Shown here in pieces: positions 1 through 8,158 of a stretch of 64,000 bases of DNA. This stretch comes from Coprenecus sp949297365 (GTDB lineage: Bacteria > Bacteroidota > Bacteroidia > Bacteroidales > UBA932), in the NCBI GenBank assembly GCA_963931055.1, contig OZ006987.1:248001-312000 (forward strand). The letters are read 5' to 3'. The notes beneath the pieces were generated by a model that had not been told where the DNA came from, made no database searches, and saw nothing but the letters and a program-made list of their open reading frames with translations. The position numbers and the translations under genes are program-made. The number at the start of each line of letters is the position of its first letter. Position 1 is the stretch's first letter.

Positions 1-286
1 TCCTCTCCCAGCTTTCAGTTACTGGTGATGAATCCGGGTTTTTTTATGTCCTGCTGCAAAGGTAAGCAGACTTTTCCGGACGGCGTTACCACTTCTGTAA
101 AACTTCTGCCGGCGGCACTGCCGGACGGGGACGGAAATGCCGGATGGTTATTTTTTGAAGCGGTGGCGCAGGCTTTGGGAAATCGCTCCTGATTCACAGC
201 AACTTACAAACACCCACCGCTCCCCTACTTACCATATTACCGCCCCGGACTGCCTGCCGCTCTACACTTTCATAACATGACTGCAT
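1..286. other. Non-coding left edge of the window
   Basis: I see no convincing gene here. A leftward -7 box of the Bacteroidetes type (TACCTTTG read on the minus strand, 57-64) could start transcription of a gene beyond the window edge, but no TTTG sits 19-21 bp upstream of it. A minus-strand frame of about 60 codons shows no recognisable protein features. Confidence 0.4.
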
Positions 287-957
287 CCACAACGGCAGCA
301 TTTCCAGTGATTCGGTGCCGTTGCGGAACAAAGAGAAGCGATGAATGCGGCTCAGAACGCTTGTAGTGGCGGTATGCGCTTCCGGGACCTTCCACAACGG
401 CAGCATTTCCCGCAATTCTCTGCCGTTGCGGAACAGGGAGAAGCGGTGAATGCGGCTCAGGACGCTTGTAGTGGCGGTGTGCGTTTCCAAGCCCTTCCAC
501 AACGGCAGCGTTTTCCGTGATTCGGTGCCGTTGCGGAAGTAGGAGAGGTCGTGAATGCGGCTCAAAACGCTTATAGTGGCGGTGTGCGTTTCCGGGCCCA
601 TCCACAACGGCAGCATTTCCCGTGATTCTCTGCCGCTGCGGAAAAGGGAGAAGCAGTAAATGCGGCCCAGAACGCCTGTGGAGGCGGTGTGCGTTTCAGG
701 GCCCTTCCGCAACGGCAGCATTTCCCGTAATTCACTGCCGTTGCGGAACAGGGAGAAGCGGTGAATGCGGCTCAAAACGCTTATAGTGGCGGTGTGCGTT
801 TCCAAGCCCTTCCACAACGGCAGCATTTTCCCCAATTCTCTGCCGTTGCGGAAAGAGGAGAAAGCGGTGAATGCGGCTCAGGACGCCTGTGGAGGCGGTG
901 TGCGTTTCCGGGTGCATCCACAACGGCAGCGTTTCCCGCAATTCACTGCCGTTGCGG
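287..957. repeat. 105-bp tandem repeat array, seven hairpin units (left array)
   Basis: Seven copies of a 40-bp imperfect palindrome (ccacaacggcag ... ctgccgttgcgg) begin at 287, 392, 497, 602, 707, 812 and 918. The period is 105 bp, once 106. About 65 bp between palindromes is also conserved (gtgaatgcggctcag, ggcggtgtgcgtttcc) with scattered substitutions. The array ends 18 bp after the stop codon of the UvrA-like gene. Because 105 is 35 codons and stops are rare, several frames stay open, so the open frames are not evidence of coding. The same unit occurs in reverse orientation at 3268-3517. Confidence 0.9.
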
Positions 958-975
958 AAGGATGGGAGGAAGGAT

Positions 976-3243
976 TTACAGATACTGCTTGGTGATGGAG
1001 CGTGGGGCGGAAAGTACCCCGGAGGGGACGCCGAAGTAGAGGAGCTCGCCTCCGGAGCCGCCACCGTAGGGTCCGAGCTCGATGAGCCAGTCGGCGGACT
1101 TGATCAGGTCTGTGTTGTGCTCGACGAGGATGACAGTGTTGCCGGCCGAGACCATCGAGCGGAACAGGCGGCCGATATGCTCCACATCCTTGAAATGCAG
1201 GCCGTCCGTCGGCTCGTCAAGAATGAATATCCTGCGGCTCTGACCGAGGCGTGAGGCCAGTTTCATGCGCTGGAGCTCTCCGCCGGAGAGAGTAGACAGA
1301 GCCTGATTCAGATGCAGATAGACCAGTCCGACATCCATCAGCGGCCGCAGCTTCTCCTCTATCACCGTACCGGCGAAATACTTCGATGCCACCCGCACCG
1401 TCATGTCCATCACCTGAGCGATATTGTACTCTCCGCGGATCTTATATTGCAGGGCCTCGGGCGAATAGCGCAGACCTCCGCAGGCCTCGCAGACCGTCTC
1501 CACCGAATCCATGAATGCCATCTCGGAGACGATTACCCCCTTGCCGCCGCAGACAGGACAGCCGCCCTTCGAGTTGAAGGCGAACCAGTCCGCGCTGACC
1601 TTATTTTCCTTGGCGAAAATCTTCCGGATGTCGTCGGCCACGCCCATATAGGTGGCCGGTGTGGAGCGGAGGGATACTCCGATATTTTTCTGACTGATAT
1701 ACTCGATGTCCTCCTGCACCGGATATGCGTCCATCAGGCACTGGATCAACGAGCTCTTGCCCGAGCCGGCCACTCCTGCCACAACCGTAAGCACCCCGAG
1801 GGGGAAGTCCACCGAGATGTGCTTGAGATTGTGCAGCGAGGCATCCTCCACCTTGAAGAAAGACTTGGGCTGCAGCGGGGCCGGATTGAAATCCGAGGTC
1901 ATCTCCAGCATACGGCCTGTGTCGGTGCCGCTTCTAAGCAGCCATTCCAGCGGACCCTCGTACATTATCCGGCCGCCTTCCATTCCGGCACCGGGACCCA
2001 TGTCCACGATGTGGTCCGCGATACGGATCATCTCCTTGTGGTGCTCGACGAGCAGGACCGTATTGCCGTGGTCACGGAGCTTGCGGACCGAGTTCTTGAG
2101 CAGGGCGATGTCGTGGTTGTGCAGGCCGACGCTGGGCTCGTCGAGGATATAGAGCAGGTCGGAGAGGGACGAGTTGATGTACTTGGCTATCTTGCATCTC
2201 TGGGCCTCGCCGCCGGAGAGCGTACCCACCGAACGGTCCAGGTTCAGGTATCCTAAGCCTATCTCCTCCAGGGCTTCGAGCCGGCGGAGCACAGCCTGCC
2301 TTATGTCCTGGGCCAGCGGACTTTCGAGCATTCCGCCCGGCTGAGGCTCTGCCAGCCACTGACGCAGTTCCGACACAGACATGGCCGTCACCTCCGCGAT
2401 GTTCTTCCCGTCTATGCGGCAGGTGAGCACCTTGGGATTGAGCCGGGTGCCGCCGCAGTCTGGGCAGATACCGGTGCGGAGCATGGGGTCCAGGACCTTG
2501 CGGTGCAGCAGGCCTTCCTCGGAGTTGATGATGCTGCGGTACATGCGGGGTACCAGCCCCTCGTATTTGGCCGTCCTGGGCCAGTTCGACGGAGGGTTCT
2601 TGAGGCGGATCTGGGGCGAATAGAGGAAGAGGTCCAGTTCCTCGGGAGTGTAGTCGCGGATCTTCTTGTCGAGGTCGAACAGGCCGCTGTGGGCGTAGCG
2701 GATCCATCTCCAGCCGCCTTTGTGGAATGCGATGTAGTGAATCGTATCCTCGTCATTGAGGCTTTTGTCGAAGTCCACCAGCTTGTGGATGTCCAGCTCG
2801 CGTATCTCTCCCAGGCCGGAGCAACGGGGGCAGCTGCCCTGCGGATGGTTGAAGGAAAATGTATCGGAATATCCTACGAAAGGCTGTCCGACGCGGGAAA
2901 AGAGGAGCCGCAGCAACGGGTGGATGTCCGTGTAGGTGGCTACCGTCGAGCGGGAATTGGAGGCCGGTTTTTTCTGGTCAATGACTATCGCCACGGGCAG
3001 GTTCTCCACGCTGCCGACATGCGGGCGGCCGTACTTCGGGAGGTACTGCTGCACGAATGACGGAAAGGTGTCGTTGAGCTCGCGACGCGACTTGGCCGCC
3101 ACAGTATCCAGCACCAGCGAGGACTTGCCCGATCCGGACACTCCGGTGAACACCGTTATCCGATACTTCGGGATGCGCAGCGAGACGTGCTGCAGGTTGT
3201 TCTCGCACGCATCGTTAATCGTTATATATTCTCTGTCTGTCAT
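976..3243 (-). CDS. Short UvrA-like ABC ATPase (excinuclease subunit A paralogue)
   Basis: A 755-residue protein with two ABC ATPase modules in the UvrA arrangement. Walker A motifs lie at residues 34-41 (GVSGSGKS) and 490-497 (GVAGSGKS). ABC signatures LSGGEAQ and LSGGELQ are near 342 and 652, each followed by a Walker B (YILDEP, FILDEP). CxxC pairs of the zinc modules are near 138-141, 260-263, 562-565 and 585-588. Canonical UvrA is about 940 residues; the shortening falls between the first Walker A and first signature, where the UvrB-binding and insertion domains normally sit. This fits the class II UvrA/drug-resistance-type paralogues, so a role in DNA-adduct or intercalator tolerance rather than UvrB loading is my inference. 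No neighbour is another repair gene. Both ends lie within 25 bp of an inverted repeat array. Confidence 0.9.
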   Translation of the reverse strand: MTDREYITINDACENNLQHVSLRIPKYRITVFTGVSGSGKSSLVLDTVAAKSRRELNDTFPSFVQQYLPKYGRPHVGSVENLPVAIVIDQKKPASNSRSTVATYTDIHPLLRLLFSRVGQPFVGYSDTFSFNHPQGSCPRCSGLGEIRELDIHKLVDFDKSLNDEDTIHYIAFHKGGWRWIRYAHSGLFDLDKKIRDYTPEELDLFLYSPQIRLKNPPSNWPRTAKYEGLVPRMYRSIINSEEGLLHRKVLDPMLRTGICPDCGGTRLNPKVLTCRIDGKNIAEVTAMSVSELRQWLAEPQPGGMLESPLAQDIRQAVLRRLEALEEIGLGYLNLDRSVGTLSGGEAQRCKIAKYINSSLSDLLYILDEPSVGLHNHDIALLKNSVRKLRDHGNTVLLVEHHKEMIRIADHIVDMGPGAGMEGGRIMYEGPLEWLLRSGTDTGRMLEMTSDFNPAPLQPKSFFKVEDASLHNLKHISVDFPLGVLTVVAGVAGSGKSSLIQCLMDAYPVQEDIEYISQKNIGVSLRSTPATYMGVADDIRKIFAKENKVSADWFAFNSKGGCPVCGGKGVIVSEMAFMDSVETVCEACGGLRYSPEALQYKIRGEYNIAQVMDMTVRVASKYFAGTVIEEKLRPLMDVGLVYLHLNQALSTLSGGELQRMKLASRLGQSRRIFILDEPTDGLHFKDVEHIGRLFRSMVSAGNTVILVEHNTDLIKSADWLIELGPYGGGSGGELLYFGVPSGVLSAPRSITKQYL

Positions 3244-3267
3244 AATTCGTAAATCTATTCACCTAAA

Positions 3268-3517
3268 CCGCAACGGCACCGAATCGCAGGAAACACTGCC
3301 GTTGTGGAGGCCGCCGGAAGCACATACCGCATCCACAGACGTTCTGGGCCTTGTTCCCTTTCTCCCCTCCTTCCGCAACGGCACCGAATCGCAGGAAACA
3401 CTGCCGTTGTGGAGGCTGCCGGAAGCACATACCGCCTCCACAGGCATTCTGAGCCGTATCACCGGTCTCTCCTACTTCCGCAACGGCATCGAATCACGTG
3501 AAACACTGCCGTTGTGG
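3268..3517. repeat. 105-bp tandem repeat array, three hairpin units (right array, inverted)
   Basis: Three palindromes at 3268-3307, 3373-3412 and 3478-3517 have a strict 105-bp period. Each starts ccgcaacggca and ends ctgccgttgtgg, the reverse complement of the left-array unit. The array begins 25 bp upstream of the UvrA-like start codon, so that gene's promoter must lie in or beyond it. With the left array it forms long inverted repeats around one gene. Confidence 0.9.
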
Positions 3518-3549
3518 AAACGTAATCAGCACTACCCCCGGTACCAGCA

Positions 3550-4122
3550 CTATTCGCCGGCCAGCACTTTCGCGACTACCTCATCGACGGTGGAGCAGAA
3601 GCACGGTATGGCCGCATCGGCCGCGGACATGAAGCCACGGGAAGCCATCGTCTCGAAAAGCCCGCGCAAGCAGTCGTAATAGCCGTCGGTATTGAGGATG
3701 AACACCGGCTTGGCGTGTTCCCGGAGCTGATGGCCGAGCAACCAGCAGAACAGCTCGTGCATGGTGCCGTAGCTGCCGGGCAGGACGATGCAGGCCTGAC
3801 TGAGCTCCGTCATCTTAGCCACCCGGGACGCTAAGTCCGGAGTCTCTATCATTTCTGCGAGCCCCTGCGCCCGCACCTCTATCCGGCGATCCTGCGATTC
3901 CTTCTTGCCCTTGAAATTCTTGGGAAACACTCCGGTCACCCGACCGCCTGCCTGAATCGCAGCCGAGGCCATCGTCCACATCGTACCTACCGATGCCCCG
4001 CCGTAGACTATTTCCACACCGGCCTGAGCCAGACGGCGTCCGAGTTCGGCCGCATTGTCCGCATACACCGGCGAATTTCCGGCCGCCGATCCCAGGTACA
4101 CTACCACTTTCTTTACAACCAT
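3550..4122 (-). CDS. LOG family protein (TIGR00730-type Rossmann fold)
   Basis: A 190-residue protein of the LOG (cytokinin riboside 5'-monophosphate phosphoribohydrolase-like) family, counted from the ATG at 4122; an in-frame TTG five codons upstream is less likely. An N-terminal Rossmann strand (VVVYLGSAAG) is followed by YGGASVGTMW, the nucleotide-binding glycine segment. The family signature PGGxGTxxE appears as PGSYGTMHE, with the second glycine replaced by serine and the glutamate kept. The arginine normally preceding this motif is present in a diverged context (SRVAKM). Family members remove ribose 5-phosphate from nucleoside monophosphates; the substrate here is not evident. The gene stands alone between the right repeat array and mnmA. 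Confidence 0.85.
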   Translation of the reverse strand: MVVKKVVVYLGSAAGNSPVYADNAAELGRRLAQAGVEIVYGGASVGTMWTMASAAIQAGGRVTGVFPKNFKGKKESQDRRIEVRAQGLAEMIETPDLASRVAKMTELSQACIVLPGSYGTMHELFCWLLGHQLREHAKPVFILNTDGYYDCLRGLFETMASRGFMSAADAAIPCFCSTVDEVVAKVLAGE

Positions 4123-4300
4123 AAAGCAAATATCCAATATCTAACTAATTATCTATTACCGCATTAGCATTTCCATCGGTGCTCTATGGCCTCCAAAAAC
4201 AGACCATAGGGCAACCCACATCCTCACAAACATCTGGCTATCAAACATATACAAAACAACAGCGTGCTTCATACCCACAAACTTGCCTGCATCAAGAGCA

Positions 4301-5566
4301 TTATTCCGAGATGACTCCGCTGCCGAGCATCTCCAGATCTTCGGGAGCGTACCACACTGCGAACTGCCCGGGAGTGATGCCTCTCTGCGGCTGGTCGAAG
4401 ACGATGTACATCCCGTCGTCGAGGCAGTACAGAACGGCCCGTTGAAGAGGCTGGCGATAACGGATACGGACTAAGTAGCGGCGGACATCCCCGGAAGCCA
4501 TCCGGAGGTCCGGGCGGATCCAATGAACTTCGTCGGCATTGATTTTAAGTGCCTTCCGCATAAGACCGGGATGCTCATGTCCCTCTCCTACATAGATGGT
4601 ATTGGTGGCGATGGATGTGTCTAGGATAAATATCGGCTCACGGTGTCCTCCGATGTTCAGGCCCTTGCGCTGACCGATGGTGTAATACTGCGCCCCGATG
4701 TGGGTGCCGATCTTCTTGCCGTCGCTCTCCCGGTAGTGGTAGGCGCGGGCGAGGGCCCTGACTTCAGCCGGGCCGAGGGCGGTGATGTCCGTCGCATCCG
4801 GTTCAGACGTAGCGGCGGCATACCCGGGATACTCCGCCCTGATATTGTCATAGAAATCCCGGAAAATCTCAATCACATTACCCTCTCTTGAAGCGAGCTT
4901 CTGCTGCAGGAACACCGGCAGATCGACCTTTCCCACGAAGCAGATACCCTGCGAGTCCTTCTTCTCCGCACTGGGCAGACCGGCCTCGCGGGCCAGACGG
5001 CGGACCTCAGGTTTGACGATATCCCCTATCGGGAAGAGGGCGGCGGAGAGCTGTTCCTGGGTCAGCTGACAGAGGAAGTAGCTCTGGTCCTTGTTGCCGT
5101 CAGCTCCGGCCAGAATGCGGTAGAGAGGCTGTCCGTCCGGACCGGCCGTCACGTCCTTGCGGCAGTAGTGCCCGGTGGCCACATAGTCGGCCCCGAGATC
5201 GCGGGCTGCTTTCAGGAAGGCGTCGAACTTGATCTCGCTGTTGCAGAGCACGTCCGGATTTGGGGTTCGGCCCTTGGAATATTCCGAGAACATATAGTCC
5301 ACCACCCGGTGCCTGTAGGTGTCCGACAGGTCGATGAACTCGAAGGGTATGCCTATCTTCCGGGCCACCATCTCGGCCACCTTGCGGTCCTCCTCCCACT
5401 CGCATTCCCCGTGCAGGGTGCCGGTGACATCGTGCCAGTTCTGCATGAAGAGGGCGAACACGTCGTATCCGGCCCGGGCCAGCAGCAGGGCGGCCACCGA
5501 AGAATCCACTCCGCCGGAGAGGCCCACGGCTATTTTCTTGCCCCTGAGATCATCTTTCAGTTCCAT
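4301..5566 (-). CDS. mnmA: tRNA-specific 2-thiouridylase MnmA
   Basis: MnmA thiolates U34 of the Lys, Glu and Gln tRNAs by adenylation and sulfur transfer. The 421-residue protein shows the PP-loop SGGVDSS near its N terminus, the catalytic cysteine segment PNPDVLCN, and the second cysteine in GICFVGK, followed by the beta-barrel domain (YYTIGQRKGLNIGG). The frame stays open 59 codons further upstream, but that extension runs through the SRP RNA and has no MnmA homology, so I start at MELKDDLRG (ATG at 5566). The SRP RNA is transcribed divergently from 72 bp away. Confidence 0.96.
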   Translation of the reverse strand: MELKDDLRGKKIAVGLSGGVDSSVAALLLARAGYDVFALFMQNWHDVTGTLHGECEWEEDRKVAEMVARKIGIPFEFIDLSDTYRHRVVDYMFSEYSKGRTPNPDVLCNSEIKFDAFLKAARDLGADYVATGHYCRKDVTAGPDGQPLYRILAGADGNKDQSYFLCQLTQEQLSAALFPIGDIVKPEVRRLAREAGLPSAEKKDSQGICFVGKVDLPVFLQQKLASREGNVIEIFRDFYDNIRAEYPGYAAATSEPDATDITALGPAEVRALARAYHYRESDGKKIGTHIGAQYYTIGQRKGLNIGGHREPIFILDTSIATNTIYVGEGHEHPGLMRKALKINADEVHWIRPDLRMASGDVRRYLVRIRYRQPLQRAVLYCLDDGMYIVFDQPQRGITPGQFAVWYAPEDLEMLGSGVISE

Positions 5567-5637
5567 TCCTAAGCGTAGATTTTCAAAAATTCTGTGCAAA
5601 TGTAGAAAATTTGGCGAAAATGTATATCTTTGCACTC

Positions 5638-5735
5638 GGGTAAGTCTTACACGACCAGCTCCCATCCAACCTCCCCAGGGCCGGAAGGCAGCAAGGACAC
5701 GATGGTCGTAGCGGTGCGATGTAATCAGCTTACCC
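5638..5735 (+). ncRNA. ffs: Bacterial small signal recognition particle RNA (4.5S type)
   Basis: The conserved domain IV hairpin is present, with GGCCGGAAGGCAGCAAGG carrying the GGAA tetraloop and the Ffh-binding asymmetric loop. The ends pair (gggtaagtc with agcttaccc), closing a rod of about 98 nt, and a T-run follows at 5736. A Bacteroidetes -7 box (TATCTTTG, 5625-5632) lies just upstream; I see no good -33 TTTG at the usual distance. The FtsY receptor gene is in the same window at 50428-51390. Confidence 0.93.
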
Positions 5736-5760
5736 TTTTTCATTTATAAAAATCATTCTT

Positions 5761-6537
5761 ATGAAAACTCTCACCACCTTTCCATTTCTGCCCCTTATGA
5801 CAGCACTGTGTCTGCTCTGTATGCAGTCCTGCGACCAGACACCCGGAACCGCATCATTAAGGACATCGGCGACATATCCTCTTACCGGCGGCAGCGAAGC
5901 GGCTCTGGAACTGAAGTCGGACGTAGAATACCTCGTTCCGGCCTCGAACTCCGGAACAGCTGCAACAGACAGCATCAACCGAACCATAATAAGCTGCGTT
6001 TTCGGTGAGGAGTACGCCGATACGGACCTTCCGGACGTCATGAGCACCTGGGCCGCTGATGCCGTCGGGGAGTACAAATCCCTGAATCTTCCCATGCTGG
6101 AAGAGAACCCGGATGCCAGTGTCGCCGCACTGAGCTGGGTGGAGCATCTTCAGGGAGAGGTAAACTGCATTCATAAAGGCATACTCTCCTACACCGTTAC
6201 AAAGTACGCCTATCTCGGAGGCGCACACGGGATGACATCCATCACCGCGCTTAACTTCGACCTGGACAACGGCTCGCTGATTACTGAAAAGGGATTCTTC
6301 AAGGACGGCTATGAGGAGCGTCTTTCAACCCTGCTCAGCAGTCATCTGCCCGAGGCCCTTCGGGATCCGGAAGACATCGACATGCTTACCACCGAAGACA
6401 TTCAGCCCAACGGTAACTTCAGAATTACAGAAGCCGGCATCACCTACATCTACAACCAGTACGAGATAGGCCCCTACGTCCTCGGAGCCGTGGAAGTCAC
6501 CATACCCTGGAGCGAACTGAAAGATCTGCTGCGGTAA
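5761..6537 (+). CDS. Lipoprotein with DUF3298 (RsiV-like) domain
   Basis: A 258-residue exported lipoprotein. The N terminus has a hydrophobic signal and a lipobox ending at Cys24 (LCMQSC). The C-terminal half (SYTVTKYAYLGGAHG, then NFDLDNGSLIT) matches the DUF3298/RsiV-like domain of many Bacteroidetes lipoproteins and of the lysozyme-sensing anti-sigma factor RsiV. No sigma-factor gene is adjacent, so I would not assign an anti-sigma role. It begins 25 bp after the SRP RNA and may be read from the same promoter. Confidence 0.85.
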   Translation: MKTLTTFPFLPLMTALCLLCMQSCDQTPGTASLRTSATYPLTGGSEAALELKSDVEYLVPASNSGTAATDSINRTIISCVFGEEYADTDLPDVMSTWAADAVGEYKSLNLPMLEENPDASVAALSWVEHLQGEVNCIHKGILSYTVTKYAYLGGAHGMTSITALNFDLDNGSLITEKGFFKDGYEERLSTLLSSHLPEALRDPEDIDMLTTEDIQPNGNFRITEAGITYIYNQYEIGPYVLGAVEVTIPWSELKDLLR

Positions 6538-6595
6538 TATTTGCCCATTCGCTTTTTTTTTCGTACATTGCAGTGTTTTAAACTTACACACTGAT

Positions 6596-7678
6596 ATGAG
6601 ACGACTGACTATCATCCTGGCTGCCGCCATCATCTTTTCCTGCACTGACCGAACCACCTCCGACGGCATCCGCGTCATAGACGCCGACCTGACCGGCAAG
6701 GAAGTCATAGAGCTGAATCTGGCGGATCTGGAGAAGACTGTTCTGGAATACTCCGAAAAGAGCATTATCGGAGACATCAAGGATCTTGTCTGCACGGACA
6801 ATGGAGGATACATCATCGCCTCAACCACCGCAAATAGCCACCGTCTGATGCAGTTTGACCGCGACGGCCGCTACATCCGCGACATCGGCCACCAGGGCCG
6901 CGGACCGGGCGAGTTCCTGAATATAAGATCCATCTTCATGCTAGGCGACACGCTGAACGTCGGCTCATTCCAAGGCTTCAACCACATCCTGCACCGCTAT
7001 ATCATCACACCGGACGGTTACACCGTCATTCCCAGCTCCGAGAGCGGTGACCTCAGACACGGGATTATCGACATAACCGCAACCTCTGATATTCCGAACA
7101 GATACATCGTCAAGCATATCTGGAACGGCACACCGGGATGGAGCACCCCGCTCTACGGCATATATGACAGAGATTGGAACGTCGTGGACACCTCCGAGGT
7201 CAAATATCCCGCAGGAGGCTATTCCACTGCCTTCCCCTTCTCCCACGTGGACGGAAGCATCTATATGGCATTCATCGGCTCGGACACTATCTACAGGACT
7301 GACGGAGAACGCATTGTTCCGGCCATCATTTACGACTTAGGCCGGAGCGATCTGCCCGCCGACATCAAGTACAACTTCGCCAACCGCTTTGAGTACAACC
7401 GCTCGCATCCCGACGACAGTACGCACCTCTTCCATATGTGCTCGATGATTTCCAAAGACAAGGTCTACGCCGGCATGAGTACGACCAGCACCATGCTGCT
7501 AATGGTCAATGACATGCGCAGCGGCAAATCCACATTCTACCGGATAATGGGAGAAAACGGAGAAATCGCAGATCTGCTCTATATGTTCTGTACTCCGGAA
7601 GGTAAGCCCTGCGGCATCTTCATGCCTCCCGATGTAAGTGAGCAGAATCCCGCTGTCTACGACCTTTCCTCCCTATAG
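6596..7678 (+). CDS. 6-bladed beta-propeller lipoprotein
   Basis: A 360-residue lipoprotein with a signal peptide and lipobox Cys16 (IIFSC). Propeller-type repeats follow, beginning with HRLMQFDRDGRYIRDIGHQG and GRGPGEF, which are hallmarks of the 6-bladed beta-propeller family common in Bacteroidales. The function of this family is unknown; members are thought to sit at the cell surface. It lies 58 bp after the DUF3298 lipoprotein on the same strand. Its stop overlaps the stop of the convergent cytidine deaminase gene within the palindrome CTATAG. Confidence 0.88.
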   Translation: MRRLTIILAAAIIFSCTDRTTSDGIRVIDADLTGKEVIELNLADLEKTVLEYSEKSIIGDIKDLVCTDNGGYIIASTTANSHRLMQFDRDGRYIRDIGHQGRGPGEFLNIRSIFMLGDTLNVGSFQGFNHILHRYIITPDGYTVIPSSESGDLRHGIIDITATSDIPNRYIVKHIWNGTPGWSTPLYGIYDRDWNVVDTSEVKYPAGGYSTAFPFSHVDGSIYMAFIGSDTIYRTDGERIVPAIIYDLGRSDLPADIKYNFANRFEYNRSHPDDSTHLFHMCSMISKDKVYAGMSTTSTMLLMVNDMRSGKSTFYRIMGENGEIADLLYMFCTPEGKPCGIFMPPDVSEQNPAVYDLSSL

Positions 7679-8158
7679 TCCGTTGAAGATAAACGGCAGA
7701 ATATCCTCCACACAGGAAAATACTACAATACGGCTGAGGCCTCCCACGATGACACGGACGGGGGCCCCGGCTCTTTTCTGGGACTCGGCAAGGACCTGAC
7801 GGCAGGCTCCGCAGGGCCAGGCCGGCTCGGGGACCATCCGGCCGTCACGGCAGGCTGTTATGGCGATGGCCCTTACGGCCAAACGGGGATACTGCGCATG
7901 GGCCGCGAAGAGTGCGGTCCGCTCGGCGCAGAGGCCTGAGGGAAAGGCCGCATTCTCCTGATTGGCCCCGGTGACCACCGTACCGTCCGAAAGGAGCACT
8001 GCCGCTCCCACATTGTACTTGGAATAAGGGGCGTACGAGCCTTCCGTTGCCTTGACCGCCCTTTCCAGCAGCGAGCGATCCGCCTCCTCCATCTCCGCCA
8101 TCGAGGCATATTCCTGATAATCTATCGTGAGTCTTTTCTGTACCATGGCATTTATCAT
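7673..8158 (-). CDS. cdd: Cytidine deaminase
   Basis: The enzyme deaminates cytidine and deoxycytidine for pyrimidine salvage. The 161-residue protein carries the zinc site as CAER (first ligand Cys and catalytic Glu) and PCGACRQ (two further Cys), plus the substrate loop YSKYNVGAAV. It corresponds to the small homotetrameric all-cysteine class. A second start four codons in (MVQKRL) is equally plausible. A minus-strand -7 box TAAATTTG lies at 8176-8183. Confidence 0.94.
   Translation of the reverse strand: MINAMVQKRLTIDYQEYASMAEMEEADRSLLERAVKATEGSYAPYSKYNVGAAVLLSDGTVVTGANQENAAFPSGLCAERTALFAAHAQYPRLAVRAIAITACRDGRMVPEPAWPCGACRQVLAESQKRAGAPVRVIVGGLSRIVVFSCVEDILPFIFNGL

Noticed and set aside
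194..835. A 213-codon minus-strand frame made of 35-residue repeats (LPLWKG, ETHTA, RIHRFSLF)
   Set aside because: It is the 105-bp array read as protein. Several other frames on both strands are equally open, there is no ribosome-binding site or conserved start, and the palindromes explain the conservation.
287..957. A CRISPR array
   Set aside because: The whole 105-bp unit is conserved, including the part that would be spacer, and there are no cas genes.
1312..2256. A 314-codon plus-strand frame inside the UvrA-like gene
   Set aside because: It is antisense to a gene with complete motifs; its composition (His, Asp and Leu-rich) is the usual shadow of a GC-rich gene.
5567..5743. N-terminal extension of MnmA
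   Set aside because: It runs through the SRP RNA in antisense and lacks MnmA homology; the PP-loop begins shortly after the internal ATG.
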